Shown here piece after piece: positions 23,039-29,225 of a DNA stretch of 29,225 nucleotides (positions are counted from its first letter, which is position 1; each line of letters begins with the position of its first letter). Position numbers and translations under genes: made by a program. The notes below the pieces were generated by a model. The model was not told the origin of the DNA and ran no database searches. It saw only the letters and a list, made by a program, of their open reading frames with translations. The stretch is from CALLQB01 sp036479275 (GTDB taxonomy: Bacteria; Actinomycetota; Acidimicrobiia; Acidimicrobiales; SHLQ01), in the NCBI GenBank assembly GCA_965524675.1, contig CBERPN010000021.1, positions 1-29,225 of the forward strand, written 5' to 3'.

Positions 23039-23068
23039 TGTGCTTTTCTCGATTTCTGTTCGCGGGGC

Positions 23069-23860
23069 TTACAACGGCGGGTTGAATCGGCCATCGACGG
23101 CGAGCCAGCCGCCGTCGACGAACAGGATTGTGCCGGTTACGAACGATGCTGCGTCGGAGGCGAGGTATACAACCGCCCCGGTCTGTTCCGACGGCACCGA
23201 CCAGCGGCCGAGGGCGCTGATGTCGGCATACGCCTGATACCACTCGGGGTTGGCCTTAATGGGCGCGGTCAGCGGGGTTTCGACAACACCGGGGCCAACC
23301 GCGTTAACCCGCACTCCCTGCGGGCCCAACTCGGCGGCCAGGGTTTTTACTAGAGCGAGGGTGCCAGCTTTGGTCGCCGCATAAACTCCTTGGCCCGGCT
23401 CTACCACCTGTGACCGAACCGAACTCATCACGATTATCGAACCCTTACCCGATTCGGCCATAACGCGTCCGGCAGCCCTCATGGCATTAAACGTTCCCTT
23501 GAGGTTGAGGTCGACCACCCGAGAGAACTCATCCTCGGACAGATCGAGCAGGGGCTTTCGGACATTGATCGAAGGTGTGCACAGCATGATGTCGACAGTC
23601 CCAGCCGCTTCGACGAGTGCATCGAGTGATTGGGCGTTGGTGATATCGACCACCGCGGCCGACGCCACCGCGCCTTCGGCGACGATCGACTTTGCCACCG
23701 CGGTTGCAGTCTCAAGATTGAGATCGGCACACACAACATCGGCCCCGTGCGCCGCCAAGGCTCTTGCCGAGGCTTCGCCGATTCCCGACGCAGCGCCCAC
23801 CACGATCGCAGTCTTACCGCTCAGGTCAAAAAGTTGCCGGTACTGCTCGAGAGTCGTCAT
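23069..23860 (-). CDS. Short-chain dehydrogenase/reductase (SDR)
   Basis: A 263-aa classical SDR starting at ATG 23860 (MTTLEQYRQL). A longer frame to 24028 would run across the divergent promoter region and into lysS. The NAD(P)-binding glycine motif is VGAASGIGEASA (about 21-32). D46-L47 after the second strand (VVCADLNLE) suggests a preference for NAD(H). The catalytic set is N119, S147, Y160 and K164 (in VYAATKAG). GPGVVETPLT and the ending FVTGTILFVDGGWLAV are standard. It is the first gene of a minus-strand operon with the P1 peptidase and the oxygenase remnant. The substrate is not known. Confidence 0.93.
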   Translation of the reverse strand: MTTLEQYRQLFDLSGKTAIVVGAASGIGEASARALAAHGADVVCADLNLETATAVAKSIVAEGAVASAAVVDITNAQSLDALVEAAGTVDIMLCTPSINVRKPLLDLSEDEFSRVVDLNLKGTFNAMRAAGRVMAESGKGSIIVMSSVRSQVVEPGQGVYAATKAGTLALVKTLAAELGPQGVRVNAVGPGVVETPLTAPIKANPEWYQAYADISALGRWSVPSEQTGAVVYLASDAASFVTGTILFVDGGWLAVDGRFNPPL

Positions 23861-23866
23861 CAGCTC

Positions 23867-23872
23867 ACTATC
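23867..23872 (-). promoter_or_regulatory. Leaderless -10 box for the SDR gene
   Basis: On the minus strand GATAGT (23872-23867) is 6 nt before ATG 23860. No ribosome site is evident. The intergenic gap to lysS (23861-23966) also has to hold the divergent lysS promoter, perhaps around GTATAG at 23935-23940. Confidence 0.42.
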
Positions 23873-23966
23873 GCACAGATCGGTCGAAAGAACGGAGGCG
23901 CAATTGCCCACCGATCGTCTCCCCACGTGAGAGGGTATAGCCCCTACCCACGAAACTCCGAGAAAC

Positions 23967-25481
23967 GTGAACGACGCTCCAACTCCCGACACAGATTCAC
24001 CGGTCACCGAAGCTGGTCTCGGCGACATCGCCTACCGGTTCGAGCCCGACAGCACCGCCACAGCCATCATTGAGAAATTCGGCGACCTTGCAGATGGAAC
24101 CGAGTCGGGCACGATAGCGACAATCGCTGGTCGGCTGATGCTGCGCCGCGGTCAGGGCAAGCTCGTATTCGGTGTGCTCCAAGATGGCACAGGTCGTATT
24201 CAGTTGTTCGCCCCCGCCAAGACAACCCCTGAGTTTGAGGCCTTCTCCAATCTCAATTTGGGCGACTGGATCGGGGTTCGCGGCGAGGTAATGAAAACCA
24301 AGCGCGGCGAGGTCTCGGTTCGAGTCGACCATTGGGAGGTGTTGGCCCGCTGGCAGGGAACCTTCCCCGACAAATGGCACGGCGTCACCGATATCGATAC
24401 CCGGTACCGGCAGCGCTACATCGATCTGTGGGTCAACGAAGAGTCTCGCGAACGGCTGGTGAATCGCAGCCGGATTATCGCCAGCACCCGCCGCTTGCTC
24501 GAAGCGCAGCAGTTTCTCGAAGTAGAGACCCCACTGCTTCACCCGATTCCCGGTGGCGCTCTAGCTCGGCCCTTCACCACCCATCACAACGCGCTCGACA
24601 CCCAGCTCTATTTACGGATTGCGCCTGAGCTCTACCTAAAGCGCCTAGTGGTGGGCGGTCTCGAACGTGTATATGAGATCGGGCGGGTCTTTCGCAACGA
24701 AGGACTCTCCACCCGCCACAACCCCGAGTTCACGATGCTTGAGCTCTACTGGGCCTACGCCGACTATTACGACTGCATGGAACTGGTCGAACAGCTGGTA
24801 TCAACCCTCGCTATCGAGATCACCGGTTCGACCGTTATTACCTACCAAGACAGTGAGGTCGACCTAGCGCCGCCGTGGCGGCGAGCCACAATGGCCGAAC
24901 TCATCGTCGAACACGCGGGGGTCGAGGCCAATCTCGAGATGAGTCGCGAAGAGCTGGCGGCGGTCGCCAGCCAATTTGAGGTGGAGGTCAAGGATCACTA
25001 CGGGCCTGGCAAGATCATGCTCGAGATCTACGAGAAGACAGTCGAGGCGAACTTGTGGGATCCGGTGTTCGTAACCGAATACCCCAAAGAGGTCTCGCCA
25101 CTCTCGCGCGACCATCGCGACAAGCCCGGCTACACCGAACGCTTCGAGGGGATCGTCACCGGTCGCGAGCTATGCAACGGCTTCACCGAACTCATCGACC
25201 CGGTCGAGCAGCTCGCACGATTCGAGGCCCAGGCTGTCGAACGCGAGGCTGGTGACGTCGAAGCGATGGTTGTCGACAACGATTATGTACGCGCTCTCGA
25301 ATATGGCCTCCCGCCCACCGTTGGCCTTGGCCTCGGCATGGACCGGCTGGCGATGCTGCTCACCAATGCGTCCACCATTCGCGACGTCATCTTGTTCCCG
25401 ACGCTGCGACCCGAGGCTGCCAAGCCAGCGAGCGGCCAACCTGAAACCAGCGCTGGCGATGACGAGGCGACGTCCTCGTGA
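23967..25481 (+). CDS. lysS: Lysyl-tRNA synthetase, class II
   Basis: A 504-aa class II aminoacyl-tRNA synthetase that charges tRNA(Lys). The OB-fold anticodon domain covers about residues 45-135 (IAGRLMLRRGQGKLVFGVLQ, and the RGEVMKTKRGEVSVRV strand). The catalytic core has the RYRQRYIDLWVN segment before motif 1, motif 2 with GRVFRNEGLSTRHNPEFTML (about 239-258), and motif 3 GLGLGMDRLAML near 452. Subclass-specific GGALARPF and APELYLKRL are present. It has a short disordered N-terminus and C-terminal tail. The GTG start at 23967 has only a weak GAGAAA site in front. Its end overlaps the following membrane-protein gene as GTGA. Assignment is firm. Confidence 0.97.
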   Translation: MNDAPTPDTDSPVTEAGLGDIAYRFEPDSTATAIIEKFGDLADGTESGTIATIAGRLMLRRGQGKLVFGVLQDGTGRIQLFAPAKTTPEFEAFSNLNLGDWIGVRGEVMKTKRGEVSVRVDHWEVLARWQGTFPDKWHGVTDIDTRYRQRYIDLWVNEESRERLVNRSRIIASTRRLLEAQQFLEVETPLLHPIPGGALARPFTTHHNALDTQLYLRIAPELYLKRLVVGGLERVYEIGRVFRNEGLSTRHNPEFTMLELYWAYADYYDCMELVEQLVSTLAIEITGSTVITYQDSEVDLAPPWRRATMAELIVEHAGVEANLEMSREELAAVASQFEVEVKDHYGPGKIMLEIYEKTVEANLWDPVFVTEYPKEVSPLSRDHRDKPGYTERFEGIVTGRELCNGFTELIDPVEQLARFEAQAVEREAGDVEAMVVDNDYVRALEYGLPPTVGLGLGMDRLAMLLTNASTIRDVILFPTLRPEAAKPASGQPETSAGDDEATSS

Positions 25482-27085
25482 ACGCCGAGCCGGTCTCGGT
25501 AAGAGTCCAGCGAATCGCCCAGGAAATCGGCGGGACAACCATTGCACTGGTCATCGGGTTCGGGGTGTTCATCTGGATACAGGCCTTAGTTAATTTGTCG
25601 TTGCTGGCCGACGACTTGGCCAGGATTCTGCCACCGCGCTCAGAGCGAGCGAATGGGTTGCGGTTGGGCCGCTGGGTGCACTACTACGTCAATCAAATAG
25701 CGTTCGACATACCCTTTGCCCATTCGTTTACCGGAACGTTGATGGTGGTGGCCTTCGCGGCTTTAGCCTTGGTTATCGCCCACAAGGCGGGGTTGCATCG
25801 CAGTCGTAGCTTGCTGCTGATGTTTTCGGCCTTGGCTATTGCCAATCCGGTGATCGTCGAATCGATCGTGTTCAAGTTGCACCATCTTCCTATCGGACTC
25901 GGCGTATTTATGGCGGCGCTGACCGCCCTGTTGTTGCCGCACCTCGACGCCGACCAACCAACGCCGCTGGTGCATCTGGTTATCGCGGGGGCGGCACTTG
26001 TGATCTCGCTGGCCTCGTATCAGGGCATCGTGCCAATGCTGGTAACCGGGTTGGTTGGCGTTTCGATGATTCGCTTCGTTCAAAGCGACGACCCCGACCG
26101 AGTGCCGTTGCGTCTGCGGCCGGTAGTCGAGATTGTGGCGACCTTTTTCGTGGCCGCCATCGTGTACGTCATCTCGTTCAAGGTGACGGTAAGAATCGGC
26201 AGCGACCGCGGCTCCTATTCTGACAAGTACGACCCGGCGGCTACCCGGTTGTCCTGGAGCATCATCAAACGCGAACTCGACCGGACATATCGCTTTTGGT
26301 CCGACACGACCTTTACATATCCGCAGTGGGTCAAGTGGCTCACCATCGCGGTCGCACTCATTGCCTTGGCGGCGTCGGTGCGCCACACCTTGCGAACCGT
26401 GTCCAACCGTCGATCGCAACTCTTCGGTGCCGGATATCTCGTGGCGGCGATGGTGGCTATCCACATCGTGCCGTTCATCATTCTGTTTCTCCGCGTCGAG
26501 CCGATCCCCCGTTACAACGTGATCATGGGTGTCAACATGGTGCCAGCGATCGCCTTCGCGCTGTTCTTCGTCGCCGTCGTCAACCGAAGGCCGATTGAGA
26601 CCAAACGGCGGCTATCGATCTGGTCGATGGCGGCGGTGCTGTTGATCCTCGGGACGTTCGGCACCACGATCAGCCGCAGCCTTACCGCGGTCGAGCTAGG
26701 CCAGCAACGAACCCGCTCGCTGGCAACCCGAATCCTTTCGCGGGTCGAGCAACAGCCGGGATATCTCGAGATGCTGGCCCAGGGCCCGCCTACCCGCGAG
26801 GTAGAGATTGTTTTTTTAGGTAACTTCACCAGGCCTAGTGTGAGATTCCCTCCGTCCGAAACCAACGATGGCTGGACCACCATCACGAGCTGTGTGGGTC
26901 CGCCATGTCGGGTGATCCGCCTCGCCGACAACATGAGTCTGTTGTCGCTCGATGGAACTCGTTTTATGACGACCAGCAGGAAGCTAAAGTTCTTCGAGAA
27001 GAACCCGCCCGATATGAGCAACTGGCCAGCACCCGATTCGGTCAGATTCATCGACGGTGTTGTGGTGGTGAAGGGCACTCGCTGA
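25478..27085 (+). CDS. Polytopic membrane protein, GtrII-like glucosyltransferase family
   Basis: A 535-aa protein whose GTG start overlaps the lysS stop (GTGA, 25478-25481). About ten membrane helices lie between residues 18 and 395. After the first helix comes LLADDLARI with the adjacent Asp pair (45-46) and GRWVHYYVNQIAFDIPFAHS, the arrangement seen in GtrII-type transferases (Glucos_trans_II), which attach glucose from a lipid carrier to surface polymers. The C-terminal 130 residues are soluble and probably extracytoplasmic (FLGNFTRPSVRFPPSET and VGPPCRVIRLADNM). Family assignment is moderate. It could instead be an uncharacterised surface-polymer membrane enzyme. A functional link to lysS is not obvious; coupling may be coincidental. 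Confidence 0.62.
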   Translation: MNAEPVSVRVQRIAQEIGGTTIALVIGFGVFIWIQALVNLSLLADDLARILPPRSERANGLRLGRWVHYYVNQIAFDIPFAHSFTGTLMVVAFAALALVIAHKAGLHRSRSLLLMFSALAIANPVIVESIVFKLHHLPIGLGVFMAALTALLLPHLDADQPTPLVHLVIAGAALVISLASYQGIVPMLVTGLVGVSMIRFVQSDDPDRVPLRLRPVVEIVATFFVAAIVYVISFKVTVRIGSDRGSYSDKYDPAATRLSWSIIKRELDRTYRFWSDTTFTYPQWVKWLTIAVALIALAASVRHTLRTVSNRRSQLFGAGYLVAAMVAIHIVPFIILFLRVEPIPRYNVIMGVNMVPAIAFALFFVAVVNRRPIETKRRLSIWSMAAVLLILGTFGTTISRSLTAVELGQQRTRSLATRILSRVEQQPGYLEMLAQGPPTREVEIVFLGNFTRPSVRFPPSETNDGWTTITSCVGPPCRVIRLADNMSLLSLDGTRFMTTSRKLKFFEKNPPDMSNWPAPDSVRFIDGVVVVKGTR

Positions 27086-27095
27086 ACTAGGTCCT

Positions 27096-27163
27096 TTGGT
27101 CCCTACCTGTTCAGATGGCCAGGTCGACTGTCGATCACTTGTAAGTGAACGTACAGGGACCAA
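27096..27163. repeat. Long-spaced inverted repeat enclosing a second palindrome
   Basis: TTGGTCCCT (27096-27104) and AGGGACCAA (27155-27163) are exact reverse complements 50 nt apart. Within the gap TCACTT-GT-AAGTGA (27135-27148) is a further 6-bp-arm palindrome that overlaps the GTG at 27145. They may be operator or terminator material for the flanking genes; function unknown. Confidence 0.4.
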
Positions 27164-28047
27164 CTCAGACCGCTGGTCAGACTGCTACGTGGCAGGCGAG
27201 GCCTTTGGTCGCACGCTCGATTCGGTTGCTGGTCTTCCTGTTGCCTCTCGTCGCTTCGGTCGGGTTTAGTTTCTGGATATCGCACAAGGTTCTTAGGAGA
27301 ATGGCGCCACGCCGCGGCGCACCACCACGAACGTTGGGACGCGATGGGCTACCGGGACGAGTTGGTGGGCGAAGCGATTCCGTTCTCGGCCCGAATCGTG
27401 GCGGTAGCCGACGCGTACGACGTCATGACGTCGGCTCGATCCTATAAGAAAGGCCTACCGGCTGAGGTAGCCCGCCAAGAGATAGCGGCCTGTTCGGGAA
27501 CCCAGTTTGATCCGGACGTTGTACGGTCATTTCTAAACGTTTCGCTTGGCGATTTGCGCTCGGCAGGCGGTCCGTTCGCGATTGCTGGTTCCGCGGAACC
27601 GCCTCCGGCCGAAGAGCCGCCGCCTCCGGCCGTGGCGTTTGCGGAGAGTCCTCGCTTTGTCGATGGCCCACCGGTTTCGACGATCGAGGACGAATCCACC
27701 CTTGCCAGCATCGCGTTCAGTGGCGATGGCCTCATCCTGACAATCATCAGCGGACCCAGTAACGGCGCGGTCAGATTTGACTAGCCCGGAAGCAGTGCAG
27801 CAGGGGCAATCGACGGAGTTACTACCTTTGGGTTCGAGTTCGAGCCCTCTGCAGACTTCGCGGGCGAAGACTCATTCGTTGTCGAGGTGTGCGACGAACA
27901 CCAGCAGTGCGGTCGAATTATGGGTCTGGGTTCGTCGATTACACCCCGATTGCGGCCTTCACCGGCAGTGACAGCTTCGACTACGAGATCTGCGACACCG
28001 ATGGGGAGTGCTCGACCGCGACGGTCGCAGTACAAGTCGACCCGTAA
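27145..28047 (+). pseudogene. Broken membrane HD-GYP protein gene with C-terminal Ig/cadherin-like repeats
   Basis: From GTG 27145 the frame gives a membrane-type N-terminus (ARSIRLLVFLLPLVASVGF at about residues 23-41) and then fails near 27300. A second frame holds only the later part of an HD-GYP phosphodiesterase: HHHERWDAMGYRDELVGEAI, then FSARIVAVADAYDVMTSARS, then GTQFDPDVVRSFL. The preceding HD half is missing. This frame runs on into a Pro/Ala linker and an Ig-like repeat, meets an in-frame TAG at 27782-27784, and continues afterwards with DGVTTFGFEFEPSADFAGED and VVEVCDEHQQCGR. A second shift near 27920 moves the last repeat (from 27934, FTGSDSFDYEICDTDGEC) to its own frame, ending at TAA 28045-28047. 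There are two shifts, one nonsense codon and one internal deletion. Intact relatives would turn over c-di-GMP. Confidence 0.78.
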
Positions 28048-28103
28048 GCCTGCTGAGCTCGTTCTGTCGCTGCCACAATTCGAACATGTTTGCGACGCCC
28101 GAT

Positions 28104-28133
28104 CTGACATTTTGCGGAAATCCTGCCGATACT
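28104..28133 (+). promoter_or_regulatory. Complete leaderless promoter for the epimerase-like gene
   Basis: CTGACA (28104-28109) and GATACT (28128-28133) are separated by 18 nt. The -10 ends 7 nt before ATG 28141, so the transcript should begin at or next to the start codon. It is the best-defined promoter in the window. Confidence 0.55.
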
Positions 28134-28140
28134 TGTAGAG

Positions 28141-29097
28141 ATGAGAATTGCAGTAACCGGAATTGGTGGTCACCTCGGAACCGGTGTCGCGCTCGAACTC
28201 GATCGTCGACCAGATGTAGAAGTTCTCGGAATGGATATCGACCCACCGCGTCGGCTGATGCGCCATGTCGATTTTCATCGGGTTATGCCCGCCGACCGGC
28301 GCACGATCACCAGCCTGATTCGCAACTTCGATCCCCACGCCATCGTGCATCTCGGTGTATACGAACCCCATGCCCGATCGAACCCGTCAGCTAGTGACGA
28401 GCGCTCGCTTTGGGTGACGATGGCGATGCTCGAAGCGGCGGCGAAATGTCCATCGCTCGAAACGATCGTGGTTCGTTCGGGCCTAGAGGTGTACGGCCGC
28501 CACCGAGGTACCCCAATGCGCCCCGACGAAACTTGCGAAGTGCGACCGACAAGTCGTTACGGCAAGACCTTGGCGAGCGTCGAGGAACTCTGCCGAGACT
28601 TCGAGCGTCGCAGCGATATCCCGACTGCGCTAATCCGCTTCGCTCCAATTGTTGGCCCTCACATCCCGAGCCCGATTGGAAGATATTTGCGTCTACCCAT
28701 CGTTCCTGTCGGCCTGGCTCCTAACCCGCCGTTTTCTCTGCTGCACACGGCCGACGTTCCGACCTTCGTCTTGGCAGCGATGGACCAAAGAGCCTCGGGC
28801 CCATTCAACGCGGTGGCGCGTGGTGCGGTCACAGGAGCGCAGGCGGCCCGCCTCGGCGGAAAGCTAGCCATCCCAATCGCGGGGCCCGGCTGGATAATCG
28901 CTAGGGCCATCACCGGATTGCTTGGCTCACCGTTACCCGAGCACGGTCTCGAGTTACTCACCCGCGGTCGAACCGGAGATCCGAGTCTCGCCCTCGAAAA
29001 ACTTGGGGTTAGTGCCGACTATGACACTGTGGACGTAATCAAGGATCTTTATGAATGGGCCCCAGTCAGTTATCTAGAGCCGAATCGGGCAGCATGA
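28141..29097 (+). CDS. NAD-dependent epimerase/dehydratase-like SDR (GalE2-like)
   Basis: A 318-aa extended SDR. The nucleotide-binding motif TGIGGHLGTG is at residues 6-15, and an acidic residue after strand 2 (LGMDIDPP) suggests NAD. HAIVHLGVYEPHA is the usual V-H-L-A segment. In place of the YxxxK pair the sequence is SRYGKTLASVEE (Tyr140, Lys142, Leu144), so Lys at Y+4 is absent. The actinobacterial GalE2-like family that neighbours an Rv0502-like acyltransferase tends, as I recall, to have this Y-x-K form. No evidence of a sugar substrate is visible; a lipid-related role is plausible from the neighbour. Its ATGA overlap with the next gene shows coupling. Family is firm, activity is uncertain. 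Confidence 0.84.
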   Translation: MRIAVTGIGGHLGTGVALELDRRPDVEVLGMDIDPPRRLMRHVDFHRVMPADRRTITSLIRNFDPHAIVHLGVYEPHARSNPSASDERSLWVTMAMLEAAAKCPSLETIVVRSGLEVYGRHRGTPMRPDETCEVRPTSRYGKTLASVEELCRDFERRSDIPTALIRFAPIVGPHIPSPIGRYLRLPIVPVGLAPNPPFSLLHTADVPTFVLAAMDQRASGPFNAVARGAVTGAQAARLGGKLAIPIAGPGWIIARAITGLLGSPLPEHGLELLTRGRTGDPSLALEKLGVSADYDTVDVIKDLYEWAPVSYLEPNRAA

Positions 29098-29225
29098 GCG
29101 CAACAGTCGATCCTTCGGACGAAGACGGCGGATTAATTGATGCGGCGCGCCGACGAGCCACCGGACAGTTCGATATCGATCCTTGGGGATTCGACGAAGA
29201 ACTAGCCGTGGTAGCCGCTCAGCTG
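29094..29225 (+). CDS. Start of probable phospholipid/glycerol acyltransferase (3' end outside window)
   Basis: Only 44 codons are visible from ATG 29094, which overlaps the preceding TGA as ATGA. The residues include RRATGQFDIDPWGFDEELA. A DPWG-x-D-x-E/D segment near the N-terminus, just after a GalE2-like gene, is what I remember of actinobacterial Rv0502-type acyltransferases. None of the catalytic HxxxxD motif is inside the window, so this call rests on a short match and on gene order. Confidence 0.5.
   Translation, partial: MSATVDPSDEDGGLIDAARRRATGQFDIDPWGFDEELAVVAAQL

Noticed and set aside
22695..23237. Plus-strand frame of 180 codons opposite the P1 peptidase and SDR genes
   Set aside because: Pro/Thr/Ser/Ala-rich shadow of the minus-strand genes, without motifs or ribosome site.
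23861..24028. Longer SDR protein beginning at 24028
   Set aside because: It would extend into the lysS coding region; the ATG at 23860 precedes the standard SDR N-terminus and has a -10 box 6 nt before it.
1..29225. CRISPR array, insertion sequence, prophage genes, tRNA or rRNA genes
   Set aside because: No evenly spaced repeats, no transposase or integrase frames, no terminal inverted repeats with target duplications, and no rRNA or tRNA structure were recognised.

Overview
The window looks like a chromosomal segment of a high-GC, flagellated actinobacterium outside the classical mycolic-acid group; an Acidimicrobiia-like lineage is my best guess. The reasons are a SigR/RsrA-type redox sigma/anti-sigma pair, a gene order (DUF2342 metalloprotease - tilS - hpt - ftsH - fol genes) that matches the mycobacterial Rv3626c-mesJ-hpt-ftsH-fol neighbourhood as I remember it, a GalE2-like SDR coupled to an Rv0502-like acyltransferase, many overlapping GTGA/ATGA/TTGA gene junctions, and several promoters whose -10 box lies only 6-9 nt before the start codon (leaderless pattern). 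The taxonomic call is inference. Nothing here is a phage, an insertion sequence, a CRISPR array or an RNA gene.

Layout. 1-2179: end of a flagellar export operon (3' part of flhA, an FlhF-like protein without its GTPase domain, a small two-helix membrane protein). 2192-3031: an EamA permease on the minus strand. 3143-4123: a betaine/homocysteine methyltransferase-like enzyme. 4166-5445: sigR-rsrA, then two very small genes (a 49-aa CxxC/CxxH zinc protein and a 43-aa single-helix membrane protein). 5503-10084: DUF2342 metalloprotease, tilS, hpt and ftsH. 10185-14208: a folate-type region with a dihydropteroate-synthase-like protein whose active-site motifs are lost, a phosphatase-like protein whose catalytic Cys and Arg are both replaced, and an intact folK. 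It is split by a minus-strand cassette (RHH protein; DUF1348 - TetR - PNPOx-like operon with a perfect palindromic operator candidate). 14322-19722: a complete peptide-type ABC importer operon (two permeases, two ATPases, lipoprotein), followed at 19769-20977 by an M20 metallopeptidase that probably processes the imported substrate. 21029-21658: a VapBC-type toxin-antitoxin pair. 21699-23860 (minus): an SDR dehydrogenase, a P1/DmpA-type peptidase, and the wreck of an isopenicillin-N-synthase-family oxygenase. 23967-27085: lysS, translationally coupled to a GtrII-like polytopic membrane protein. 27145-28047: a multiply broken gene for a membrane HD-GYP protein with C-terminal Ig/cadherin-like repeats. 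28141-29225: a GalE2-like SDR coupled to the start of an acyltransferase.

The most unusual features are the catalytically degenerate members of known families kept as intact reading frames in conserved operons (FlhF-like, DHPS-like, phosphatase-like), two pseudogenes that share one decay style (internal deletion with both ends preserved), and the recurring leaderless promoter arrangement. I found no convincing wholly new multi-gene system.
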